Below, one piece after another: positions 1-11,750 of a stretch of 64,000 nt of DNA; the first letter of the stretch is position 1, and the number at the start of each line of letters is the position of its first letter. Below the pieces are notes generated by a model. It worked only from the letters and a program-made list of their open reading frames with translations, was not told the origin of the DNA and did not search any database. The translations under genes and the position numbers were made by a program. The DNA is from Drosophila persimilis (taxonomy: Eukaryota > Arthropoda > Insecta > Diptera > Drosophilidae), in contig NW_020825313.1 in the NCBI RefSeq assembly GCF_003286085.1, positions 5,208,001 through 5,272,000 of the forward strand, given 5' to 3'.

Positions 1-943
1 TATGTTGTGATTACAATATCAATTAAGTGGCCGCTTATTTTAGCAATTATAAATTGCGCTGTTTTTTCTGCATTTTCTATTACTTTTTCGAGCCCCTCTG
101 GTGTTATAGCGTTGATTTTGGCACGAATGTTTGCCTTAAGCTGGTCTACACTCTGAGGCTTCTAACCTTAACCGTAACCTTACCGTTAACCTTACTTTTA
201 AGCCCCACAAAAAGAAGCCCGGGGCGCTTTAATCAGGCGATCTGGGTGGCCAGTCAATACAGCGTCTTTTTGATGGCCTGTTTGGACTGTTTAGGCGTAC
301 TCCAAGCAATTGCACTTTATACACAAAGAAAATGTTAATCATCCTTTAATATAAATAAAAAATTCTCGGGAAAATTTAAGGATATATTTTTTAAAAGCCC
401 AGTCAAAGTTAAAAAATAGCCCAAATTTTAGATGGTATGCAAAACAAGCTTTTCCTAAGAATTAATGCAACTAATAAAAGATACCGAAAACAGAATCATA
501 CGTTACATAGTTTACTTTTTTTCCGCCTGAAAGATTTAAATAAAAGTTAAAAAAAGTTGTGCGCACTGAAACAATTTTCATCTTTGAGTGCCCATATCTT
601 CTAAACTAAAAGTCAGAATTTGAAAGTTTTTAAAGCTCTGGTAAACTCTCTATTAGATGCGTGTATTTATTGTATCCAAAGCGCTAAAAAAAATATCCGA
701 CTTTTGCCACCTATTTTCGTCGAAATCGCCACTGTGAGACGATACGAAACGATTGAGTTCTGGGCAACGATCTCACTCACTGCTTCCACAAGTTCATTGG
801 AACGTTTTGGTCGTTGATGACAGGCATGTGGACGATCTCCTACTGTCCCTTGCTCAAAAATATCCACGCCAAACGGAATTAGTATCCGCAGTATGTTATT
901 TTAAGTTAAAGCGGCTGCCGGGCCCGCTTGGAGTCCGTCACAC
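1..943. other. Unidentified sequence, no supported gene
   Basis: I recognise no gene here. The stretch is AT-rich up to about 620 and more mixed afterwards. Short open frames exist on both strands around 620-1010, but none shows a family motif. It ends at the left target duplication of a solo LTR. It is most likely old repeat-derived DNA. Confidence 0.5.
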
Positions 944-1746
944 TGTGATGGACCTATTTCAGGCTGAGGTAAGCTCAGTCACGTCCAGGGGTCAATCCAC
1001 AATAAATTTATAGAAATGGATGGAACGTTAAGGGCGGCGTCGGGGGGCGGCCTATCGTAGAGAGGTGGATCGGGGCTGGAGTGAACGTCGCTCGTCGTGT
1101 ATACGAAACGGCGTGCGTGGACTCGGGGTGGGGTAGTGTCGGTGCCTCGGCTAGTTGGAGTGAACTTACGCAATCGGGTGTTACTTCGATAATTCGACAC
1201 TTTATTATAATTCTTAGCACTTTAAATGAACTTAGTTTAATTGGTCGCCGGTGTTTCTTGTAAGTTCCGGGTACAACGTCTGTACTCCGAACCAGGTGTC
1301 TGCGCAAGCTTCTGGTACACCGTCTGTACTGCGAGCCGGGTTTCTGCGTAAGCTTTGGTACAACGTCTGTACTCTGAGCCGGGTTTCTGCGTAAGCTGCT
1401 TCTTGGTTCTCGTCGTCGTCTTTTTATAGGCCCGTATTGCTGGGTCTGCGGGTTTGAAAATGCACTTCCGCGTCGGGGTGCACTTTGCCGTTCTTGGTGA
1501 TCGTCGCAGATTTTCGCGGCGTCATCTTTCCGCAGTTGATGAACCCGGAAGACCGCACTTGGCCGATGGCTTGGCCTGGAGTGGGGAAAGTCCGCGTGAC
1601 CTGATGTCTTTGGTCAGCGTTATGGAGTTGGCGCGTGTTGATCGGTGGTTGCGTGCGGAGAAGGGGCGTTGGTTGTGGGGTGTGGTGCGATGCGCTCATT
1701 ATAAGTCGGGGGACGGATTGTATCGAAACCTTTTAGGTTAGTTACA
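944..1746 (-). mobile_element. Solo LTR, Osvaldo-type Ty3/gypsy element
   Basis: An 803-bp LTR that reads TGTGATGG...GTTACA on the plus strand, so the parent element lay on the minus strand. It matches the LTRs of the internal element at 25878-31393 and the solo LTR at 37097-37888. It is flanked by the 4-bp duplication ACAC (940-943 and 1747-1750), with no internal sequence on either side, which marks an LTR-LTR recombination product. Read on the minus strand it has a TATAAAA box (about 1424-1431) and an AATAAA signal (about 1200-1206). Between them lie about three 43-44-bp direct repeats (about 1262-1400). Confidence 0.88.
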
Positions 1747-1868
1747 ACACTTAGGCCGGTTTCAGCCCGTTGTGATACCGCTTAGGATCTTTCCCGTTGT
1801 GAGACTTCATGTCAGCAGTTGTCCCAGCCAGATAGTCTCACAAAGCTTGCGATCTTTCTGGAAAATAG

Positions 1869-2490
1869 TGTAGACATCTCCCCAATGTCCGTTAGAAAGG
1901 CAGAGCCAGCAGAAGTCTAGTGTAAGTTAGGCTAGGGCAAAGCGTGAGCGCAATAAAAGCTCGCTCTGTCGCTCTTGGCGAATTCGCCCCGCTTTGCCAT
2001 CGTAGGTAAGCTTGGCTAAGAAGAAATTGTTTGAATACTTTGTAGATGTTGGAGTCCAAGACAGCTATTGAAATCAAACGCACGCAACCTTATTGTCTCT
2101 TTTCGTCGTTAAAATATAAATTTTTGCAGCCACCAGCAAAATCTTCCGCGACGTGTGTGCCAAGAGCACAGCAAACAAAGTGAAAATCACCGCGTCGGTC
2201 GAGCAATAACTGTCCGCAGGTACATGCAAATGTATACTAAAGGAGAGCCAAGTGGGAGCATCCAACGCCAAAAGAGGAGAGTGCAACACCTGGAATTTCC
2301 GATCTTATAAAGAGGTATATAACTCATTTGTAACTGCAATCACTGTCACCCCTTTCTCGATTTCGTTGCGTGAAATGTTTTGTTGGGTCATTTGCCAAGC
2401 ACGCATACCAATACGCAGCTGCCGCGATGATCCAAACCAAACACCAAGCGACGCGCTACCCTGTTTTCGTCGGGTATATTCGTTTAATGT
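1869..2490 (+). mobile_element. BEL-2-family LTR and leader fragment
   Basis: Bases about 1913-2130 match, in reverse orientation, the LTR-like segment beside BEL-2 (12470-12697). The match includes an AATAAAAG signal and the palindrome GGCGAATTCGCC (1977-1988). Bases about 2145-2310 match the reverse complement of 25650-25840, and about 2315-2490 match the reverse complement of 18060-18300. Both of those stretches flank the errantivirus and read as the BEL-2 leader. The fragment is therefore best explained as a plus-strand LTR plus leader of the same family with its coding part missing. The left end at 1869 (TGTAGAC) is a guess. Bases 1751-1868 hold nothing I recognise. Confidence 0.5.
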
Positions 2491-3269
2491 TAGTACGATC
2501 CACTATCAATTAATACCATTAATTAATAATAATTAATACCATTAATTAATACACATTAGCCGCTGATGAGGCGGTCTTGGCAAGTGCCTAAACGGATAAT
2601 TAAATATACTTAATACAAATGTATGTACATATGTACATACATACATACATATTATATATCATTTGAAAGGTATTAATACGGAGGTCATATATATGGGACT
2701 ATATATGATCTGGCTCCTTTGTTTCAAAAGATATTTGAATTCAATTTGAATTTCCAATTTTTATAATAATAATTAAATCATAACTTGAACATAATTTTTA
2801 TGTGTTAATTTTTGTATACAAATTTATATATACAAATTATTTGTTAATATTTATAATTTAAAATAAATTTAATAATTTTAAAAAATTTAAAAGAAATAAT
2901 TGAAAATAAAAGTTTATCCTGTTTTGAAATTTGCCGTAAAAAAATAACATATGTCTATTTTCCCCACTCTTCTTGGTGTTTTTTTGTGCCTCAATTTTTG
3001 TAAACTCATAATTATTATTTGCGGTCATTTGCGCATTCCGATTTGGTTATCGGAACGTTGGCAATTAATAAATTTTTGCGTATAACAGCACAAATGTGCA
3101 TGTAACAGCTCAGACTGTGCCTGTAACATGCGCTTAACAGAACATCTGGGTGAGCACAGCTGTTTCCCGCCCAATTTAATTCGGACTTCAAAATGTAACA
3201 TATCGATAAAAAAAATATGTGAAAAATGGAACACCTTAAAACGAAAACGAAACGTTTTGGCTGAAAACG
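2491..3269. other. AT-rich non-coding stretch with simple repeats
   Basis: No gene is seen. The stretch holds an ATTAATTA-rich run (about 2504-2545), a TACA/CATA tetranucleotide run (about 2622-2655) and long A/T tracts. Some may be 5' sequence of the I-clade LINE relic that follows, but nothing in it shows this. Confidence 0.5.
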
Positions 3270-3820
3270 TAATCCGGAAAAGTAAATGAAAAACGGAGCC
3301 TGCCTGAATAGGTAAACCTATTACCACATCCAAGGATATTGCTGAAACACTAGCCACCCACTGATCCAATTATTCCAAAGACCACAACTTCTCTGTAGAC
3401 TATTTCAGCCGTGCTATGGTATATACACCCACTACATTATTAGCCTCAGCCAGATACCTGGACCCCCATATTACATTTATCAAATTCGAGGCTTCCTTAA
3501 CCCAAACGAGGGGAAAAACCTCAGGAGTAGATAGGATATCATATCCAACTCTAAAGAATTTACCTAAACATGTTAAGCAGGGACTCATTAACATCTATAA
3601 CTGCATTTTAAACAACGGGATCTACCCCCACACTTGGTCAGTAGCATCTGTTGTACCTGTTCCTAAGCCAAAAAAACCTACGCATGAAATTGATAGTTAT
3701 AAGCCAATCTCATTGCTGCTTTGCTCAAGCAAACTCTTTGAAAAAATTTTAGCACGCAGACTTACAATGGCGAGCACGTGTGGATACATGTTTATCACTT
3801 TTCACTTTAAGCGCCTGTAA
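3270..3820 (+). pseudogene. I-clade non-LTR retrotransposon RT fragment
   Basis: Plus-strand translation gives the region just before and at the start of a LINE reverse transcriptase. It shows the finger motif SGVDRISYPTLKNLP (about 3520), then SVASVVPVPKPKKP, then SYKPISLLLCSSKLFEKIL. This order and wording match I-factor-like LINEs. The frame can be followed upstream to about 3300 through a stop at about 3361. The motifs with the catalytic aspartates are absent, because the relic stops near 3820 just before a DINE-like repeat. It is a dead fragment. Confidence 0.75.
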
Positions 3821-3849
3821 AATCTTTAAAAATCAATCAATCCTTGTGA

Positions 3850-4783
3850 TTTTTATACCCGATACTCAAAATGAGTATTGGGGTATATTAGATTTGTGGT
3901 AAAAGTGTATGTGTGTAACGTCCAGAAGGAATCGTTTCCGACCTCATAAAGTATATATATTCTTGATCAGCATCAATAGCTGAGTCGATTGAGCCATGTC
4001 TGTCTGTCCGTCTGTCCGTCCGTCCGTCTGTCCGTCCCCTTCAGCGCCTAATGCTCAAAGACTATAAGAGCTAGAGCAACGATGTTTTGGATCCAGACTT
4101 CTGTGATATGTCACTGCTCCAAAAATATTTCACTCTTTCTCGCTCTGTCTCACTCTAACACACAGGTTTCATGGTCGGTTTTGCCAATTGCAAAATATGA
4201 GTTCAAGGATCTCAGAACCTATAAAAGCCAGAGCAACCAAATTTGGTATCCACACTCCTGTGATATCGGACCTTGACCGTTTAATGTCCAAATTTCGCCA
4301 CACCCCCTTCCGCCCCCGCAAAGGACGAAAATCTGAGGCAACCACAAATCTCAGAGACTATTAAGGCTAGAGTAACCAAATTTGGTACACACACTCCTTT
4401 AAGATGTCACTATAAAACGTATATCTCAGAATTTCGCCCCACCCCCATCCGCCCCCACAAAGGACGAAAATCTGTTGCATCCACAATATTGCAGATTTGA
4501 GAAAACTAAAAACGCAGAATCATAGATAATGACCATATCTATTAGATTGCTGAATCTGGATCAGATCAGATCATTTTTATAGCCAAAAGGAACAAATCAA
4601 TTTGCAGTGGCTACGCAGCGCGTGACGTCACGCTCAGACTGATTTTCTGTCTCTCTCGCACGCACTCTTTGTCGTGTCGTTTAATATTAGCGGCGTCTGC
4701 CGGAGGAGAGCCATACTGACTTAGTATCGGGTATAACTGTAGAGTTGCGGTGTCCGCAGCAACTCACAACGTTCCCCCTCGTT
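3850..4783 (+). mobile_element. DINE-1/SGM-like non-autonomous repeat, copy 1
   Basis: It starts with a terminal inverted stem, TATACCCGATACTC pairing with GAGTATTGGGGTATA. It then carries a CTGTCCGTCCG pyrimidine tract (about 3997-4036) and several degenerate blocks of 'GAGACTATTAAGGCTAGAG' type. It ends in a hairpin, GAGTTGC...GCAACTC, and CACAACGTTCCCCCTCG. Copies at 32577-33574 and 39536-40944 have the same ends. The architecture matches DINE-1/INE-1 and SGM/ISY repeats, regarded as non-autonomous Helitron relatives. No coding capacity is seen. Confidence 0.8.
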
Positions 4784-5640
4784 TATTTTGCTACCTTTAG
4801 CTGTCAGTGAACTAGACACTTGTTCAGTCTCAAAGGAGATGGCTTAACTCCGTGCTCTTACCACAGGGGGGAAACAACGGAGAGTCTCGAAGGACCAAAA
4901 TGTTAAGACCTTAAAAGAAAAGTCTAGACATTTGCGATGCGAGTTGTAAATTCAAACTAAATTTGATTCTTAAAATCAGAGCCTAATATGTGATTTGACA
5001 ATGAGGTAGGAGGTACAATTTGGTAGTCTATAATTATCGTTAGACCTACGCAGAGGATACACTTTACTGAGGGTGTCTATTTGAGTACATGCTTACATTA
5101 GTTTTATTTTAGGACCGCATTTGTTAAGTGTTTTCTCCACTTGTGTTTTGTGTCGTATTAATGGGTTACAGATCTCTGTTTACACCCGTGCAGTCATGAC
5201 TTGTCTCCTTTATGTTATTTCTTTAGAGATCGGTTTTGTTACATGAGTGAATGTGTACAATAATATATTTATGTTTAAACATTCTGCAAGGGGCCGAAAG
5301 TGGCATTGTATTGACGATGATATGTTCATGTTTGAACAACACTTTGGACTCCTTTAAAAATTGCAGCAGCTCTGTTTTGAAGTTGGCTTGGCCTTGGCTG
5401 CTCGCAATTTGCTGGAGTATCTTTCGCTTTGTTTCCTGGTACTTACAGGATGTAATTTCTGCCTCTCCTTCTGGACTTTAAGACATTTCCGAACAATCTA
5501 CTCCAGATTTTCCAGTTTAATCCGCTTTGCTGCGGCTCCTTGGTTGCAGAAATAGTACTAGAGCCTTAGTTGGATCTGTACTGGTCGATATTCAAGGAAT
5601 AATTTCGGGACCGTAGCAAATCCGCAGTACTATCATACCA
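4784..5640. other. Unidentified interspersed sequence
   Basis: No gene is recognised. Bases 4787-4834 recur at 12392-12439 with one mismatch. Bases 5101-5283 recur at 31396-31584. On the minus strand about 5300-5560 reads as a lysine- and glutamine-rich open stretch with no family motif. The stretch lies between a DINE-like repeat and the LOA-type fragment. Confidence 0.45.
5101..5283. repeat. Dispersed repeat, copy A (pair at 31396-31584)
   Basis: About 185 bp match 31396-31584 with scattered mismatches and small indels. Shared blocks include CACTTGTGTTTTGT and GTGAATGTGTACAATAATAT. The second copy sits directly beside a CR1-type fragment, so this could be the tail of a LINE or another element. 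The family is not identified. Confidence 0.7.
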
Positions 5641-5688
5641 AATGTTTATAGCGAGATTTTGCATACGTCCATTTTATTGGTTGGTTTA

Positions 5689-6360
5689 TTAAATGCCGTT
5701 TTCCTCGCTGCGGTCGATGAGTGCCAAGATCAGATGTCGTTTGGTCACATCGCTGACCTTCGCTTTCGGCTTCGTTGGCTTCTTGGCCGCTTTCGGTGGA
5801 GGGGCTGCACTCTTGGGCCCGAGTTGCCGCTTGCTCGCTGGAGTGTCCTTAATGGCACTCTCAGTCGAGCGTTGCCTCTTGGTGGCCATCATCTCCTCCA
5901 CCTTATTGGCATATTCGCCATTCGACGCCCTCATCTGTGCCATCTGATCGTAATGTAGCCGACCCTCCTCTACTCTCTGCTCGGCCCAGGCTAGCTTGAC
6001 CTTCTCCTCCTGGGAGATGTCTGCTTTACTGGCCTTTGGCCTTCATCCCCTCCTTGGAACGCTTCGGCCCTTCCCTACGCAGGGAGCTGGTGCCTGGCTC
6101 CGGCGAGCGGAGAAGGCTCTCTTCATCCGTCCTGCTTAGAGAGAGCACGCTCTCCAGATCCGTGTCTGTATCGACTACGGCATCTGTGCGGCTCAACTTG
6201 CAGGCTACGGAGTGAGTTGTTTTTGTTGTTGTTGTTGTTGTGGCAGTAGCTTTGCAACTGACCTGGCCTGCTCCCGCCAAGTCTGAGGTGTGACCGCTGG
6301 CGACACGCGGAGAGGACTGCTCCTCCCGCTCCAACCCGTGCTTGCTCCTACTTCGACTCC
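5689..6360 (-). pseudogene. LOA/Bilbo-type LINE ORF1, N-terminal part
   Basis: Two open frames (6334-6026 and 5943-5689) join across a frameshift near 6026. The first part is acidic and serine-rich with a threonine run coded by GTT repeats (about 6222-6242). The second is basic (PKAAKKPTKPKAKVSDVTKR) and ends ILALIDRSEENG. The same ALIDRS-ENG motif begins the ORF1 fragment at 38047-38520, which ties this to the LOA-type LINE there. The copy is cut at about 5689. Its product would be the nucleic-acid-binding ORF1 protein of a LINE. Confidence 0.65.
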
Positions 6361-6608
6361 ATAGTTGGCCCGAAGGTCCATACTGGTTAATATTTTTTCG
6401 GGGGGACCGCCCCCTAGCGTTTTAGGCCTGACCGCCAGGCACCTCTAGCCATGACCCTGGTTCGGTTCCTTCGACTTTGAATCGGGAAGACGCCGGACCA
6501 TAGCCTTAGCTAGACACTGCATTACCCCGGACAGAGCAAGCGACAGTGCATTACCCTTGTCCGGGGTAATGCAGTGTCCATTGCCCAGCCGGCACCCTCG
6601 TGGAGGGT
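6361..6608 (-). other. Probable 5' leader of the LOA-type LINE, with a strong hairpin
   Basis: This GC-rich non-coding stretch lies just upstream (minus sense) of the ORF1 fragment. Its main feature is a perfect 21-bp inverted repeat (6513-6533 and 6558-6578). The boundary with the CR1-type element is near 6600. Assignment to the LOA element rests on position only. Confidence 0.4.
6513..6578. repeat. Perfect 21-bp inverted repeat with a 24-nt loop
   Basis: GACACTGCATTACCCCGGAC (plus one more base) at 6513-6533 pairs perfectly with its complement at 6558-6578. The loop holds a third, imperfect direct copy, GACAGTGCATTACCCTTGT (6542-6560). As RNA it could form a long stem. Its function is unknown. 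Confidence 0.9.
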
Positions 6609-7505
6609 TCAGCTAGAGGATTTTCGCCAGCCAACAAACGTATTAAGGGCGGAGTAAATAGAACTATCAAAGGAGTTAACAGTTGCATCTATGTTCGGTA
6701 ATGAATAAAGAAACGACCAATCAACACGCGAGAGATGTAGATCTAAATCGATAAAGTTTGTTTTGCGAAAACACTTTATGTGACAAGGAGCCATGGAACT
6801 GTCAGCACCTCCAGATTGTGTACACTCCAGTGATATCAACAAAGTTGGATGGTAAGGATCTTCAGGGAGAGATATTGGGCTTGCTCTAGATACCGTAGCA
6901 AGAGAACCATCGTTAACAAAAACGAGGTCAAGAAGTCTGTCCCTAATGTTTTTAACGGCATTAATTTGGACAAGGGAAATATCCGTTAGCCCATTGATAA
7001 AGTCATTATGGCAATTGGGAAACAACAGGTTAGCGTCATCACAAGGCAGCCAAGAAAGAAATGGGAGGTTAAAGTCCCCCATAACAATAATTCGATCATT
7101 GCACCCTAATGCAGAAACAACAGTATTAATTGCTGAGAGGTGGTGTAAGTAAAGCTCAGCATCAGACCTGGGAGGAATGTAAGAGCAGGTTAAATAGAAA
7201 AATGCGGAGCCAACACGAACTTTGACTGCAACAAATTCAATTCCATGAATGTTATTGAATGGGAATAACTCAGATGAGAATACAGATTTAACTGCAATCA
7301 GAACCCCACCTGCAAAAGATGGGCGGTCCATTCTATAAATAGTGTAACTATCAATGAAAATTTCATGATCATTGACAGAGGAGTTAAGCCAGGTTTCGGT
7401 AAACGTGATGGCATCGAAATCAAATGACGCGCTATTAGTATGAATTTGACGAAATTTTCCCAGCAAACTGCGAACGTTCTGATAGTGCATGGAAAAATAG
7501 TACAT
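6609..7505 (-). pseudogene. CR1-type LINE ORF2, endonuclease domain only
   Basis: A 298-residue frame resembles the APE-type endonuclease of CR1-like LINEs. NVRSLLGKFRQIH starts the fold. TETWLN carries the catalytic glutamate, SYTIYRMDRPSFAGGVLIAV follows, VMGDFNLPFLSW is the GDFN motif, and DLVFVN lies near the C-terminus. The late HPTLLISLE segment is weak compared with the usual SDH motif. No reverse transcriptase follows: the frame ends at 6609 where LOA-type sequence begins, so the element is truncated. ORF1 lies just upstream on the same strand. Confidence 0.8.
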
Positions 7506-7529
7506 CAGTTTTTTGGAGCATGTTCGGTA

Positions 7530-8681
7530 GTTCTTGGATTCGAGTACGAATCTTTGAGAAGGAACTCATGCACAATTGTATGCTCAGGCCATAATGACGG
7601 TTCTAGAGAACTGGATAGTAAAGAATCAGGGAGAAGAATTTTAAAGGATGATATGTTGCGCTTATGTTTATGTTTATGTAAATTTAGTCACAACTATATC
7701 AACAGGCGAAGTGTTAAGTTTAGAGGAAAGATGTTGTTTAACATCCTCCGTTGTAGCCTCAGGAATACGACGAGAAACAAATATTGCTTTCCGAGGGACC
7801 ACTGCTCTAAGTTGAAGTCCCGAGCGAGATCGAGATGGTGGAGCCACTCCTAAAAGAGATCTCGGTCCAAGGGCAGAGGAATTGGCAGCAATGGCTGTAG
7901 CAGGAATTGGAGTAGGAATTGGAGCAGGAATTGGAGCAGGAATTGGAGCAGGAATTGGAGCAGGAATTGGCAAGACGTCGTCAGCAACCAGCACACCCGC
8001 AGTAGGAGCACTCACCGCGTCAGAAGTGACGGCCACAGAAACTGCAGGGATGGGATTGATGCTGTTGGGAAGTTGGAAGCTCGAAGGAAGCACATTGCTC
8101 GGTGTAAAGAACTCCGGAGCCACCGTTGGCGGATTTACAGACAACGGCGTGGCATGACTACATGGAAATGCTTACGATGGATGAAGGTGGGAGGCAGGCG
8201 TACCAATCGGATTAGGTTGCAAGAGATTGGTATCATTATGCGGAATTTTCCGTCTAGGCGATTCGCTCAAGAGTTTGAGCCCAAGAAACTGTGATTCAAG
8301 GGCAAGAAAATTCTCGTTGAGAGCCACAAATTGTTTCCGGACATCCAGAAACCCAGTTCGAGTCTGTCTCATAAATGTGCGCATTTCGGCCTCAATCTCC
8401 CGACAAGCCAGACATGACCAAGACAGGCCCATGCGTTTCGAGATCAGATCATTCAGCCGGCCAAAATTTCCACCACCAGCACATTTTATGTGGGCAAAAT
8501 TGTCGCACAGCCAGCAGCTAAGAAATGAATCACCAATGATAACACCACCGAATTCACATTTCTCTGCACTACAGACGATTGCCATTATTGACAGCAGTAG
8601 AATCACTGTGCACGAATAATAAAAGAACGGAGTGAGATCGCAGGTAAAGTAGGAGAGCAGACAGCAGAGCGAGCCAGACAA
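7530..8681 (-). pseudogene. CR1-type LINE ORF1 (PHD-like zinc finger protein)
   Basis: The frame opens at 8681. Its N-terminal third carries a cysteine/histidine PHD-like finger (CEFGGVIIGDSFLSCWLCDN, then FAHIKC and WSCLAC), typical of CR1 ORF1 proteins. One in-frame TAA (8172-8174) interrupts it, after which the frame continues to a linker with PIPA repeats. A C-terminal domain starts at KAIFVSRRIPEATTEDV. A frameshift falls in a short hexamer repeat (about 7660-7680), and SSFKILLPDS...LWPEH continues in another frame to about 7530. In the intact family the protein binds RNA and acts with ORF2. Confidence 0.75.
7901..7970. repeat. 12-bp tandem minisatellite within CR1 ORF1
   Basis: About six tandem copies of a unit close to CAGGAATTGGAG, the first two slightly diverged. 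Read on the minus strand the repeats encode a run of Pro-Ile-Pro-Ala in the ORF1 linker. Because the unit is a multiple of three, copy-number change keeps the frame. Confidence 0.95.
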
Positions 8682-9162
8682 TCAGCTGCAGCGGCAATAA
8701 TTCAAAGCAGATGATACAACGAAGTGCAGAAAACGAGCAGTAAACTCACCATAGCAGAGACACAAAAGAAAAGTCCACAGAGAGGGAGAGTATAGGCAAT
8801 CCAGAGAGAGTGAGAGCAACAATGCGAGCAGCCCGCTTATGCTTACGAGAGAGTGTGGGCGATGCAAACGCTGATGCGCGAGAACAGTGCACACCGAAAA
8901 GCGATAACGAAAAGCAGACTGGGCAAAAAACAATAACAAATTGCCTGCACGAGTCCGATGCGTTACGTTGCAATATTGAATTTATATTAAACACTTGTTT
9001 ACAAACAAAACACTGGTGGTTAACACAAAGTAGAATCAAATTAAAGAGATGCGATAATATATCAAAACAAAGTCACAACAATGTTGTATGATATTTAGGC
9101 AAAGGGCGGAGAATGCGGGAGCAAGAAAAAAACACAACCGGCTTAAGCAAGAGCTAGAAGCG
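8682..9162 (-). other. Probable 5' leader of the CR1-type LINE
   Basis: A purine-rich, GAGAG-containing stretch upstream of ORF1. Small open frames here show no family motif. The boundary with BEL-1 is placed near 9162, where BEL reverse transcriptase similarity ends. No promoter motif is convincing. Confidence 0.4.
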
Positions 9163-10502
9163 AATCAACATTAATTTGCCGGTACTTTTGTTCAATGTCC
9201 GCAGATATTACAAATGGCCATTAACGCCATTTCACCATAATATCGAAGATATCTTTTTGGACCCTTGGTCCAACCCACATGATATCATTTAAACTTTTAT
9301 TGTTTGTGGTTTTTGATGAAGCAAACCACGAAAACCACCCTCAGCTTTGTCGTTAGACTGGAATCTCTTATGACTCCTTGATGGGGTAAATAATATTTCC
9401 CATCTTCTTTGGACTCTACCATATGTCCTAAGTTTTTATATTCATGCATGAACTTTACATAATTTTCTTTTAATGTTTCATTGTTGATGAGCTTTCTTTC
9501 TAAACTATAAAATCGCGCTATAGCTTGGGGTTTTGACTCTCCTAAATCCTTTTCTTTTTTAAATGGTATTTTAACCACATACCTACCATTCTCATCTCTT
9601 CTTGTTGTTTCCAAGAAATGCTCCTCGCACACATCTTCTTCTACGTCATTCTTTTCACTTTCCAATTTCCAGAACAGCTCTAAGTCCTCAACTTCAATTG
9701 TTGTCGCTACAATAAATTTATCACCTTTTGATTTGGTGCAACCGGATATAATCCATCCGAATTCTGTATTTTGTCCAAGTAATCCGTCTATTTTTACTAC
9801 TCCGTCTTTTAAAATATGGGTATACAAATCTATTCCAATTATTACATCTACCCTACTTGGTTTGTTAAAGTTAGGGTCTGCCAACACATAATCTTGCCAC
9901 TTAGTTTTGTCAATATTAAAAGACTTTAATGGTAAAGCTTTCATCAGTTTCGGAAGAATAATTGCTTCAATATTTAGAGGAACTTTATTATAATCACGAG
10001 TTTTTACCGATAAAGTAACTTTGTACTTTGAAGTGTAAGAGTCTGTAGATGACACTCCACTTACCTCATTGTTCGCTCTTTTTCGTACTAAGTTTAATAT
10101 TTGCGCAGCTTCTTCTGAAATTATAGTACATTGCGACCCACAATCAATGAGAGCTCTAAGGTTTTGATAGCCACTATTCCTTGCCCTTACTTTTATAAGT
10201 GCTGTGGCTTAGAACGCTTGTTCTTTTGTCAAGCAAGTGTTAACATTTTCCCTCTTTTCGTAGGGAATATGGAGCATCGTATGATGAGGTTTTTTACAAA
10301 TCCCACATAAAATTTCAGAAAAGCATTTCTTATACATATCATGCCTACAGCATTTTGTCCAAAGGCGCTGTTTTTTAATAAACTGGCCTCTATCTATCGG
10401 ACTCATTCCCTTAAACTTATAGCAGTGAATTATGGTATGTCCTGCCATTTTACATAGCGGACAATTTTCTTTTATTTTACCATATTGCACTACTTTTTTC
10501 AA
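9163..10502 (-). pseudogene. BEL-1 (roo-like) pol: zinc knuckle, protease, RT start
   Basis: One frame runs from 10502. It begins with a knuckle-like region (CPLCKMAGHTIIHC, then CCRHDMYKKC, then CGICKKPHHTMLH) and meets a TAA at 10209-10211. It continues with an aspartic protease core RALIDCGSQCTII, where Cys replaces the usual Ser or Thr of D-S/T-G. The pre-RT block ADPNFNKPSRVDVIIGIDLY and FIWIISG-type residues follow, then TTKLRVVF at about 9320. After a frameshift, LNDIMWVGPRVQKDIFDIM and ISADIEQKYRQINV can be read down to about 9163. The YxDD motif, RNase H and integrase are missing, so the copy is truncated at its 3' side. Confidence 0.8.
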
Positions 10503-10564
10503 CGGATTCCACTCTTTATCCTGCGACGTGTAAAGAGAAGTGTACCGTTGTTATAAAAATTCCA

Positions 10565-11733
10565 TTACATCTGGCAATGCTTGAATATCTTTCTTCTTTT
10601 TATATGACTTTCATATAATTTTAAGGTATCTTTGTTGAATTTTTTCAACACAATGTGCGCGAAAATCACATCAACTTCTTCTGTTAATTGTGACTTTAAT
10701 TTGATTAAATGTATTGACTCAGAAAACCATTTAATATGTTTCGCTGAATCGTGATCTAGCATTGGTAAGTCTAGTAATCGATTCAGCTGATCCGCGAAAA
10801 TTTTTCGCTTATTTTCATACCGCTTGGTCAGCAATTTCCAAGCGGCATTATAATTCTCCAGCGGCCCAGTGAAAAGGTGAGCTACCATACTCCGTGCCTC
10901 ACCCTTTATCGCGATTTTCAAATAATTGAATTTTAGAGATGTACTCAGACTATCTCTGTTATGAATTAATTCACAAAATATTTGTGAAAAGCCGCCCCAC
11001 TCTTTTTCTTCGCCCGAGAATGTGGGTACTTCCACTTTCGGAAGATCAGGCAAATCGATATCTTCTTTTTTTATCGTTGCCCTTTTAGTATCCATGCTGT
11101 ATCCCTCAGCTACGGCTTGCATCCTAACTTCTAGGTTGCTTAACATGCTTTGAATATCAAAGTCCAACTCTACGATCTGCTCGTTGAAGCTGTCGTTTGT
11201 TTCATAGATATGATAAAACTCCTCAATTTTTGAGATCAGTCTTTTACTGAGGAACTCAATTTTTGCCTTTCTCATTCTACACTCTCCCATTTTAGCCTGA
11301 TCAAACGCCTGCATGGTTTGCCCTTATTAGTTCTTCAGGTTTTCCACTATTCTGTCGATTCCCTCAAATGTTTTTTCTATGCTGCTGTCAATTTTAGACT
11401 CTATGTCTTCCTTCAAAGTTCCAGTCTGCACTGATTGTAACTTTTCTTTTTCTACCTTCCCTTTCGTTAGGGTTTAATTTTTGGTCTCTAAATACTTTTT
11501 ATGTATGTTTTCTATATTTTTAATGATTTTTTCATACTGCTGTCTCTTATAGTAGTCATAATCGACTACTCCATATGCTAACAATGCAGAATTATTGCCT
11601 GTAACTTTGTGCTTAAACTCTTCTAACCTTTGGATTACATCGCTGGTCAAATGACCAGCTTCAATCTTCTTAATTTATTTTGCTATCGCGGCTTGAGCCT
11701 CTAATAGCTTTATTATTTCTTCCGATAACATCT
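10565..11733 (-). pseudogene. BEL-1 (roo-like) gag
   Basis: The main frame (11314-10565, 249 residues) is a BEL/Pao gag: LPKVEVPTFSGEEKEWGGF, the core motif, is followed by SLKFNYLKIAIKGEARSMV and WKLLTKRYENKR. Upstream, about 11733-11340 encodes a further N-terminal part (MLSEEIIKLLEAQAAIAK, and ALLAYGVVDYDYYKRQQYE) broken by stop codons. The knuckle region follows in another frame from 10502, so a frameshift lies near 10560. Gag forms the particle shell in intact relatives; this copy cannot. Confidence 0.8.
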
Positions 11734-11750
11734 TACTTTAATTTTTTAAC